The notes beneath the pieces are model-generated. The model made no database searches and was not told the origin of the DNA. It worked only from the letters and a program-made list of their open reading frames with translations. The position numbers and the translations under genes are program-made. 5,463 nucleotides of DNA from Deltaproteobacteria bacterium (GTDB lineage: Bacteria; Desulfobacterota; Anaeroferrophillalia; Anaeroferrophillales; Tharpellaceae), in the NCBI GenBank assembly GCA_030595135.1, contig JAUVDU010000142.1, positions 1 through 5,463 on the forward strand, written 5' to 3'. Of this stretch, positions 1-4,017 are shown in pieces (within the stretch, counting starts at the first letter, position 1; the number at the start of each line of letters is the position of its first letter).

Positions 1-50
1 TTGACAAGATGACATTGAATAACGGCGATATAGGTTTTCCGGTTGCTCAT
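1..50 (-). CDS. Probable CGGC-domain protein, N-terminal fragment
   Basis: An ATG at 50-48 opens a frame that runs off the left edge after 16 complete codons (MSNRKTYIAVIQCHLV). An AGAGGA ribosome binding site (60-55) lies just upstream, and the gene begins 35 bases after the arsR stop, so it is probably the next gene of the ars operon. The start 'YIAVIQC' resembles, from memory, the first strand of small cysteine-rich CGGC-domain proteins, whose metal-binding cysteines follow shortly after. Such proteins are thought to bind metal, but their function is not established. Only the start is visible, so the family call is tentative; that a gene starts here is better supported than its identity. 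Confidence 0.45.
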   Translation of the reverse strand, partial: MSNRKTYIAVIQCHLV

Positions 51-54
51 ATTT

Positions 55-60
55 TCCTCT
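55..60 (-). promoter_or_regulatory. Ribosome binding site of the left-edge partial gene
   Basis: AGAGGA on the minus strand lies 4 bases before the ATG at 50. It is the main evidence that a real gene starts here even though only 50 bases of it are in the window. Confidence 0.5.
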
Positions 61-85
61 TGCAGTTGCTTACAATCAGTTACGA

Positions 86-421
86 TCAAACAATTTTACG
101 TCGGTTAAACTGTCCCACCTGTTCTCTTATCCGATTTTCAATCACATCTTCGACACAGCTCATAAAACCCAAGACACATGAAACTTTGAGGCTGTAATAA
201 ACCTGTTTGCCGCGTTTTTCACCAACAACGACCCCGGCTTCTTTGAGCACCGAAAGATGTTTAGAGATAGTAGAAAAATCAGCTCTCAAAGGTTCTACCA
301 AATCATTAACGCAACACTCTCCCTGCCCCAATTTCTCAGCTATCCAGAGCCTGGTGGGATGAGCCAAAGCTTTAAAGATCTTGGCTTTGGCCTCATAAAG
401 ATTCTTTTCTTCTTTTTTCAT
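86..421 (-). CDS. arsR: ArsR-family (SmtB/ArsR) winged-helix repressor
   Basis: A 111-residue metalloregulator of the usual ArsR length. Residues 10-31 (AKIFKALAHPTRLWIAEKL) are the typical first helices, and residues 50-63 (STISKHLSVLKEAG) are the DNA-recognition helix, followed by a wing with KRGKQVYYSL. Cys36-Cys37 (GECCVNDL) occupies the region of the E. coli ArsR ELCVCDL metal motif, and Cys82 and Cys89 lie in the C-terminal helix; together they could form a three-thiol As(III) or trivalent organoarsenical site. The ATG at 421 is chosen over an upstream in-frame start because AGGAGG precedes it and the longer form would run into arsG. The arsG stop TAG overlaps this AGGAGG, which suggests coupled translation. 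It probably represses the whole operon, including itself, through the site near 3328-3354; the exact inducer is inferred. Confidence 0.9.
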   Translation of the reverse strand: MKKEEKNLYEAKAKIFKALAHPTRLWIAEKLGQGECCVNDLVEPLRADFSTISKHLSVLKEAGVVVGEKRGKQVYYSLKVSCVLGFMSCVEDVIENRIREQVGQFNRRKIV

Positions 422-431
422 TAATTGACAA

Positions 432-437
432 CCTCCT
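432..437 (-). promoter_or_regulatory. Ribosome binding site of arsR, overlapping the arsG stop codon
   Basis: AGGAGG on the minus strand, 10 bases before the ATG at 421. It overlaps the arsG stop codon TAG (438-436), so ribosomes finishing arsG end on the arsR initiation region. This decides the start of arsR. Confidence 0.8.
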
Positions 438-1125
438 AAAGCATAATACCGAAAATATTGATCAGTGTATAGTAAATTCCGACCAGAATGAAGATCAGCC
501 CGGTAATCCGCCGGGCCCATGTTTCAAAATGGGTGATGAGGTTGAATGCGGTGCCGACCCGATTGGCACCCAGGGCTATCAATAAGGCGAAGAGAAAAAC
601 CGGCAGGCCCGTAGCGATGCCATAAACTGCGGGCAAAACAATAGAAGAGTGTTGCTGTACGGCTAGAGGCAACAAACTGCCAAAGAAAAGAGCCGCCGAA
701 GTCGGACAGAAAGAGAGGGCGAAAAGAAGACCCAGCAAAGCTCCACCCCAGACCCCCATACGGTCGACCCGGCTCTGTAATTTCTCACTGACTCCCCCAC
801 TAAAACTGAAACTGACAACTTTAAGCAGTACCAGGCCGACCAGAATCAATATCGGCCCAAGAAACTTGTTCATGTATTTCTGCAGGAGATGAGAAAGCAC
901 GGGAGCCGAGAGCAAACTGCTGACCAAAACTATGCCAATAGCCATATAGGCTACAGTTCGGCCAAGGGTGTAAAGCAGACCAGCCTGAAAAATCTTGCCC
1001 GGCTCACCAACCCGGCGTCCGACATAGGATATAGCGGCAATATTAGTGGCCAGCGGACAGGGACTTATTGAGGTTAGAATTCCGAGCCAGAAAGCGGTCA
1101 AAATAGCGGCGAGATACTCATTCAT
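436..1125 (-). CDS. arsG: ArsG-like CcdA/DsbD-family membrane transporter
   Basis: A 229-residue, highly hydrophobic protein with about six membrane segments, in the CcdA (cytochrome c biogenesis/DsbD transmembrane) family. Two conserved cysteines lie in matching motifs: Cys23 in SPCPLATN and Cys140 in LSFCPTSAAL, where CcdA proteins hold their redox pair. The pattern 'SPCPLATNIAAISYVGRR' and the neighbouring ArsF-like gene match the ArsG branch, described in Shewanella arsEFG as an efflux permease for aminobenzyl arsenicals. Chemistry of the family also allows a role in passing electrons across the membrane to ArsF. The ATG at 1125 shares its A with the arsF TGA stop (TGATG), so the two are translationally coupled; no strong ribosome binding site is visible. 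A GTG one codon upstream is a less likely start. The family is confident; the substrate is inferred. Confidence 0.85.
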   Translation of the reverse strand: MNEYLAAILTAFWLGILTSISPCPLATNIAAISYVGRRVGEPGKIFQAGLLYTLGRTVAYMAIGIVLVSSLLSAPVLSHLLQKYMNKFLGPILILVGLVLLKVVSFSFSGGVSEKLQSRVDRMGVWGGALLGLLFALSFCPTSAALFFGSLLPLAVQQHSSIVLPAVYGIATGLPVFLFALLIALGANRVGTAFNLITHFETWARRITGLIFILVGIYYTLINIFGIML

Positions 1126-1568
1126 CACTCATCAACCGCCATAAAGAGCTGGATTTCATCATTGATATATGATTGGAAAGCCTCTTTTTTGCGCACCAGC
1201 AGCCAGATACGATCAAGATTTTTCCATTTTCCCAGTTTGTCCCCTCTACTTCGAACCAAGACAACCGCACGGTTAGTAAGCTGAAAATCCTTGATAAAAT
1301 GCTCATTCTCAGACTTGTCGGTATTGTTAATCCGAATTTCGAGCAAACCATCTTTAAGCTCCCCGGCAAAACCGGAATTGATGGCCTCTTTCGTGTAGGT
1401 TTCTATTTTATTACAGGTTCGACATCGCATATTGCCGTGGAAATAATAGACAATCGTTTTTTCCTGAGTAATCGTGGCCTGAGAATGAGAGTGAAATAAA
1501 TCGAAAAATAGTGATGTCGAAAAAGTCATCAGGAAGAGCAACAGAACTAAAATTGATTTTCTAAACAT
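1125..1568 (-). CDS. arsF: ArsF-like extracytoplasmic thioredoxin-fold protein
   Basis: A 147-residue protein. Residues 5-25 are a hydrophobic signal sequence or membrane anchor after a FRK charged start; there is no lipobox cysteine. The mature part begins with a thioredoxin-like strand (TIVYYFHGNMRC) and a CRTC redox motif at Cys49/Cys52. A later stretch, WKNLDRIWLLV, is as I recall it in proteins annotated as ArsF-family subunits of nitrophenyl compound reduction. In the arsEFG model ArsE and ArsF reduce nitro-aromatic arsenicals such as nitarsone before ArsG exports the amine product. Here the CXXC domain would face the periplasm or outer membrane side, next to the CcdA-like ArsG. GAGG (1579-1576) sits 7 bases before the ATG. 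The protein ends in the TGATG overlap with arsG. Biochemical role is inferred from family and context. Confidence 0.8.
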   Translation of the reverse strand: MFRKSILVLLLFLMTFSTSLFFDLFHSHSQATITQEKTIVYYFHGNMRCRTCNKIETYTKEAINSGFAGELKDGLLEIRINNTDKSENEHFIKDFQLTNRAVVLVRSRGDKLGKWKNLDRIWLLVRKKEAFQSYINDEIQLFMAVDE

Positions 1569-1630
1569 TGCTATACCTCATTGTAAGTTACGGACAGTTT
1601 ACTGTAAAAGTTTTTGTAAATATTCAGCTA

Positions 1631-1646
1631 ACCCGGAATTCCGGGT
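1631..1646. repeat. Perfect 16-bp palindrome inside repeat copy 1
   Basis: ACCCGGAATTCCGGGT reads the same on both strands. Its second half is also one arm of the larger 1636-1694 hairpin, so two alternative folds compete for it. Copy 2 has the diverged sequence ACCCGTAAATTCAGGGT here and no palindrome. Confidence 0.8.
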
Positions 1647-1653
1647 ACACAAT

Positions 1654-1677
1654 CCCGATTTCCTTCGGAGAATCGGG
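1654..1677. repeat. GC-rich stem-loop in the extra core of repeat copy 1
   Basis: CCCGATT (1654-1660) pairs with AATCGGG (1671-1677), and TCC/GGA continues the stem inward around a TTC loop with one bulged G. It caps the long imperfect hairpin of the element. On the minus strand there is no following T-run, so it does not look like a standard intrinsic terminator. Confidence 0.7.
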
Positions 1678-1723
1678 TTATGTCCCCGGAATTCACTGAA
1701 ATTCATCCATATATGATGTTTTT

Positions 1724-1966
1724 CTACTTACGCTGAATAGTTAAAAGTTTTTTTATCTCATCGGCAGATGGAACTTTGCCAACCACTTTGACCTCTCCAT
1801 CAATCGCCAGAGCCGGAGTCAGCATCACCCCAAAATCCATAATTTGATTGATGTCGGAAATTCTTTCCAGCTCAAAATCAAGACCAAGTTCAACCGCAAC
1901 CGCCTCGGCGCTTTCCGCTAACTTTGTACATTTTTGACAACCAGTTCCAAGTATTTGAATCTTCAT
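1724..1966 (-). CDS. arsE: ArsE-like small thioredoxin (TM0996/MTH895 redox-active disulfide family)
   Basis: An 80-residue cytoplasmic mini-thioredoxin. The first strand MKIQILGTG leads directly into the CQKC redox motif (Cys10, Cys13), and GVMLTPALAIDG carries the cis-proline loop (Pro51) of the thioredoxin fold. This matches the TM0996/MTH895 group, which commonly sits beside COG0701 permeases and ArsR regulators. In arsEFG operons such a protein is named ArsE and is implicated in thiol-dependent reduction of nitro-aromatic arsenicals. AAGGAGG (1978-1972) lies 5 bases before the ATG, and the permease stop TAA overlaps it, so translation is likely coupled. Oddly, the last five codons and the stop (TIQRK-TAG) lie inside repeat copy 1; the fold itself ends at about EIKKLL and looks complete. 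The thioredoxin assignment is firm, the arsE name moderately so. Confidence 0.82.
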   Translation of the reverse strand: MKIQILGTGCQKCTKLAESAEAVAVELGLDFELERISDINQIMDFGVMLTPALAIDGEVKVVGKVPSADEIKKLLTIQRK

Positions 1967-1971
1967 ACTTT

Positions 1972-1978
1972 CCTCCTT
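1972..1978 (-). promoter_or_regulatory. Ribosome binding site of arsE, overlapping the permease stop codon
   Basis: AAGGAGG on the minus strand, 5 bases before the ATG at 1966. The permease stop TAA (1979-1977) shares bases with it (TAAGGAGG), an arrangement that suggests translational coupling. Confidence 0.8.
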
Positions 1979-3272
1979 AATTTAATAATCCAAACAACAC
2001 GCCACTGATAGTGGCCATAACAATAACCAAAAGAACGAAAACCACGGTTTTCACGGTTCCCAAAACGCTGCGAATAACCAACATATTGGGCAGACTCAAA
2101 GCCGGCCCAGCCAAGAGTAAGGCTAAAGCCGGGCCCTTCCCCATACCGTTACCGATCAACCCTTGGAGAATTGGAACTTCGGTCAATGTCGCAAAATACA
2201 TGAAGGCACCAGCAAAAGAAGCAAAAAAATTAGCCCGCAGAGAGTTGCCGCCAACCGCATCGCTCACCCATCCAGAAGGTATCAAACCCTCATGCCCGAC
2301 CCGACCCAGCAGGAGACCGGCGACCAGAACCCCAACCAACAGAAGGGGGAGAATCTGTTTAGCAAACCCCCAAGAGGAGTCAAACCATTCTTCATTCTCA
2401 CCGGTTTCAGTGTTGCTGACAACCGATAATCCCAATAAACCGGCAGTAAAAGCGAGTAAGGGGATTTCAGGAAAAAAAAAGGCAAGGCCTGCAACCGGCA
2501 ACGCCGCCAAGCCCACTTTCCACCAAGGCATTTTAAACCAGGCAATCAATATGAGAGCCAAGAGGGCTGCGCAAAATGCGGTAATCTGCCATTTAAGATT
2601 GTAAATTAAAGCCCAGGTTCCGCTATCATTTTCCGGTCGGCCCCAATTGGCAAATACCAGAATCCCAACCATGGCGGCAAAATAGAGGCCATTCTGCCAA
2701 AGCGGACGGGTAACTTCATCCGGTATGAAAGACGCATTAATAGTTCTCTCTTTTTCTTCACGGCGGAAAATCAGATGCATTAAAAGGCCGATTACAACAC
2801 TAAAAACCACGGCTCCCAAGGCGCGGGCCAGGCCCAGTTCCGGCCCTAAGATTCGAGCGGTCAAAACAATTGACAAGACATTGATGGCGGGGCCGGAATA
2901 GAGAAAAGCCGTAGCCGGGCCGAGCCCGGCCCCCATGCGATAGATCCCGGCAAAAAGCGGCAGCACCGTACAGGAACAAACAGCGAGAATGGTTCCGGAA
3001 ACCGAGGCCACTCCGTAAGCGACAATCTTATTGGCACCGGCGCCAAGATACTTCATAACCGAAGCCTGACTGATAAATACAGATATCGCCCCGGCAATAA
3101 AAAATGCCGGTATCAAGCATAATAGAACATGCTCCCGGGCATACCATTTGACCAGATGAAAGGCTTCCAGGATGGAATTGTCAAAACGCGCCTCACCTAC
3201 CGGCAGATAAAAACAGGCCAAAAAGACTGTCACAATTACAGCGAAACTCCGCCATTCAATTTTTATATTCAT
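1977..3272 (-). CDS. ArsP/COG0701-type permease (organoarsenical or metal efflux)
   Basis: A 431-residue integral membrane protein with two blocks of hydrophobic helices separated by a charged loop near residues 170-190 (FRREEKER). The first block holds the family signature: a CSC pair (Cys99, Cys101) in ILAVCSCTVLPLFAGIYRMG, then GPATAFLYSGPAIN. A related block near the C terminus (LTEVPILQGLIGNGMGKGPA, LLLAGPALSLPN) looks like an internal duplication, as in other members. ArsP of Campylobacter, in this family, exports trivalent organoarsenicals; other members are linked to Cu/Zn efflux. First gene of the operon, overlapping the arsE ribosome binding site at its end. The ATG at 3272 is preferred to an in-frame TTG at 3284, but neither has a clear ribosome binding site. 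The arsenic substrate is inferred from neighbours. Confidence 0.85.
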   Translation of the reverse strand: MNIKIEWRSFAVIVTVFLACFYLPVGEARFDNSILEAFHLVKWYAREHVLLCLIPAFFIAGAISVFISQASVMKYLGAGANKIVAYGVASVSGTILAVCSCTVLPLFAGIYRMGAGLGPATAFLYSGPAINVLSIVLTARILGPELGLARALGAVVFSVVIGLLMHLIFRREEKERTINASFIPDEVTRPLWQNGLYFAAMVGILVFANWGRPENDSGTWALIYNLKWQITAFCAALLALILIAWFKMPWWKVGLAALPVAGLAFFFPEIPLLAFTAGLLGLSVVSNTETGENEEWFDSSWGFAKQILPLLLVGVLVAGLLLGRVGHEGLIPSGWVSDAVGGNSLRANFFASFAGAFMYFATLTEVPILQGLIGNGMGKGPALALLLAGPALSLPNMLVIRSVLGTVKTVVFVLLVIVMATISGVLFGLLN

Positions 3273-3311
3273 AACTTTAACCAATCTTTTGAACTGTGCT
3301 TATCTTTTGCT

Positions 3312-3321
3312 GATAATTATC
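3312..3321. promoter_or_regulatory. Small palindrome in the permease leader
   Basis: GATAATTATC is a perfect 10-bp palindrome between the presumed transcription start (about 3329) and the permease ATG. It could be a second regulator contact, but AT-rich palindromes of this size arise easily by chance. Confidence 0.25.
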
Positions 3322-3327
3322 TTTTTA

Positions 3328-3354
3328 TATTTGGTAAAATAACCAAATAACCAA
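3328..3354. promoter_or_regulatory. Candidate ArsR operator over the -10 box
   Basis: TATTTGGT (3328-3335) and ACCAAATA (3342-3349) form a perfect 8-bp inverted repeat with a 6-base spacer. The right half is also duplicated in tandem as ATAACCAA (3339-3346 and 3347-3354). The spacer is exactly the presumed -10 hexamer, so a bound dimer would block RNA polymerase. ArsR proteins typically bind AT-rich imperfect palindromes at such positions. Assignment to the ArsR encoded downstream is inferred. Confidence 0.6.
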
Positions 3355-3364
3355 CTGTTGTCAA
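3336..3364 (-). promoter_or_regulatory. Promoter of the ars operon
   Basis: On the minus strand a perfect TTGACA (3364-3359) is followed 17 bases later by TATTTT (3341-3336), a 4-of-6 match to TATAAT. It begins 8 bases after the desulfoferrodoxin terminator, and the expected transcript starts near 3329, about 57 bases before the permease ATG. A TATAAA at 3329-3324 is an alternative -10, but it has no equally good -35 at normal spacing. Confidence 0.65.
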
Positions 3365-3371
3365 GAGAACC

Positions 3372-3408
3372 AAAGAAGCCCGGCCATTGTTAATGGCCGG
3401 GCTTCTTT
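3372..3408 (-). terminator. Intrinsic terminator after desulfoferrodoxin
   Basis: AAAGAAGCCCGGCCATT (3372-3388) pairs perfectly with 3392-3408 across a 3-base loop: a 17-bp stem with a GC-rich core. On the minus strand it begins 26 bases after the dfx stop and ends in TTCTTT. It is symmetric enough to work in either direction. It separates dfx from the ars promoter immediately beyond. Confidence 0.85.
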
Positions 3409-3434
3409 AATTAGGGTAAATATACAGTTTCTAT

Positions 3435-3815
3435 TTAGCTGGCCTGCCAGAGACCGTGCTTATTGCAGTGCGAGCGGGCCTTAACTGAGGCGGCATCGGT
3501 GGGAAAGAAGGCTTCCGGGGCATCTCCGGGAGAGAGAAATTTGCGACAGAGTTCACCATCGGCAAGAATCTCGATAAATTCGATGTAGTGTTTATCTTCC
3601 ATCGGATGAGCCGCGCTGCCGACTTTAACTTTAACTCCGCCGGCAACTTTTTCAATTACCGGGACATGTTTCTCTTTGGAAGCGTCAACCGCACCGGCTT
3701 CAAGCAGAACCATCGGTTCATTACAACAGGTAAGGTCATCAGCTCCAAGATCAAGAACTTCAACCATTGCGCCACAGAGTTCACATTTGTAGATCAGATT
3801 TTGTCCATCAGCCAT
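3435..3815 (-). CDS. dfx: Desulfoferrodoxin (2Fe superoxide reductase)
   Basis: A 126-residue protein, the usual length of the family. It reduces superoxide to hydrogen peroxide in the cytoplasm without making oxygen, using electrons normally supplied by rubredoxin. The N-terminal desulforedoxin-like domain has all four iron ligands (Cys11, Cys14, Cys30, Cys31). The catalytic domain has the complete square-pyramidal site: His50, His70, His76, His120 and Cys117 (motifs [26 protein letters not shown]). Glu48 and Lys49 of the active-site loop are also present, so the enzyme should be functional. The ATG at 3815 is chosen because GGAGG lies 5 bases before it; an in-frame GTG at 3827 would sit upstream of that site. 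It appears to be a single-gene unit with its own promoter and terminator. No rubredoxin gene is in the window. Confidence 0.96.
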   Translation of the reverse strand: MADGQNLIYKCELCGAMVEVLDLGADDLTCCNEPMVLLEAGAVDASKEKHVPVIEKVAGGVKVKVGSAAHPMEDKHYIEFIEILADGELCRKFLSPGDAPEAFFPTDAASVKARSHCNKHGLWQAS

Positions 3816-3820
3816 GATTT

Positions 3821-3825
3821 CCTCC
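3821..3825 (-). promoter_or_regulatory. Ribosome binding site of dfx
   Basis: GGAGG on the minus strand, 5 bases before the ATG at 3815. It excludes the in-frame GTG at 3827 as the start, because that codon overlaps and precedes the site. Confidence 0.8.
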
Positions 3826-3828
3826 ACT

Positions 3829-3844
3829 ATTCAGTTTCCTGAAT
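3829..3844. repeat. Small hairpin beside the dfx ribosome binding site
   Basis: ATTCAG (3829-3834) pairs with CTGAAT (3839-3844) around a TTTC loop, 3 bases from the GGAGG. With the bases before it, the left arm reads ACTATTCAG (3826-3834), the same nine bases as the ends of the repeat element. It may be a chance match, a remnant end, or a leader hairpin that tunes translation. Confidence 0.4.
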
Positions 3845-3875
3845 TTTTCCCAAGTTAAATTGATTTATGGGTGAA

Positions 3876-3904
3876 AACATAACAAACAAAACTAACTTTG
3901 TCAA
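3876..3904 (-). promoter_or_regulatory. Promoter of dfx
   Basis: On the minus strand TTGACA (3904-3899) is followed 17 bases later by TATGTT (3881-3876), preceded by a TGT that makes an extended -10. Transcription would start near 3869, giving a leader of about 54 bases. The -35 lies just outside the end of repeat copy 2 (3914). Confidence 0.65.
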
Positions 3905-3913
3905 GATAAAATG

Positions 3914-4002
3914 TAACTATTCAGCTAACCCGTAAATTCAGGGTACACAATCCACTGAATTTCACCAATATAAAGAGCTTTTTTTCTCACGCTGAATAGT
4001 TA
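3914..4002. repeat. Inverted-repeat element copy 2 (89 bp), MITE- or REP-like
   Basis: TAACTATTCAGC (3914-3925) and GCTGAATAGTTA (3991-4002) are perfect 12-bp terminal inverted repeats, each ending in TA. Inside, AAATTCAG (3934-3941) pairs with CTGAATTT (3955-3962). It shares both flanks with copy 1 but lacks that copy's 39-base core. It lies between the acyl-CoA dehydrogenase stop (15 bases away) and the dfx promoter (9 bases away). It has no coding capacity. Such non-autonomous elements are usually moved by a transposase encoded elsewhere; none is present here. Confidence 0.8.
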
Positions 4003-4017
4003 GTGCCTGACCGAAAA

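Larger units (their letters stand above)
1617..1743. repeat. Inverted-repeat element copy 1 (127 bp), MITE- or REP-like
   Basis: The ends are TAAATATTCAGC (1617-1628) and GCTGAATAGTTA (1732-1743): an inverted repeat with one mismatch, each end finishing in TA. It shares its left arm (ATTCAGCTAACCCG, GGGTACACAATC) and its right 50 bases (1694-1743, about 39 of 50 identical without gaps) with copy 2 at 3914-4002. It carries about 39 extra central bases. The interior folds into a long hairpin: 1636-1652 pairs with 1678-1694 with two mismatches, enclosing a CCCGATT/AATCGGG stem. No coding capacity is seen. It fills most of the arsE-arsF gap, and its right end forms the 3' end of arsE. Confidence 0.8.

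Noticed and set aside
422..520. Upstream extension of arsR giving 144 residues
   Set aside because: The extra 33 residues overlap the arsG coding region and do not look like an ArsR N terminus; AGGAGG points to the ATG at 421.
1580..1608. Minus-strand TTTACA-17-TACAAT upstream of arsF, with the palindrome ACAGTTTACTGT (1594-1605) at its -35
   Set aside because: The hexamers are good, but the -10 abuts the arsF ribosome binding site, so a transcript starting about 7 bases on would lack that site. Probably chance in an AT-rich gap, though a promoter for a leaderless message cannot be excluded.
2011..2604. Open frame of 197 codons on the plus strand inside the permease gene
   Set aside because: It is antisense to a well-supported membrane protein, is rich in Lys, Arg, Pro and Thr as expected for an opposite-strand shadow, and resembles no family I know.
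3273..3284. TTG start four codons upstream of the permease ATG
   Set aside because: It has no ribosome binding site and the ATG is the simpler choice, but the ATG also lacks a clear one, so the choice remains only moderately certain.
3372..3408. The 17-bp hairpin as a third copy of the repeat family
   Set aside because: It shares no sequence with the TAACTATTCAGC elements and is placed and built like an ordinary terminator.
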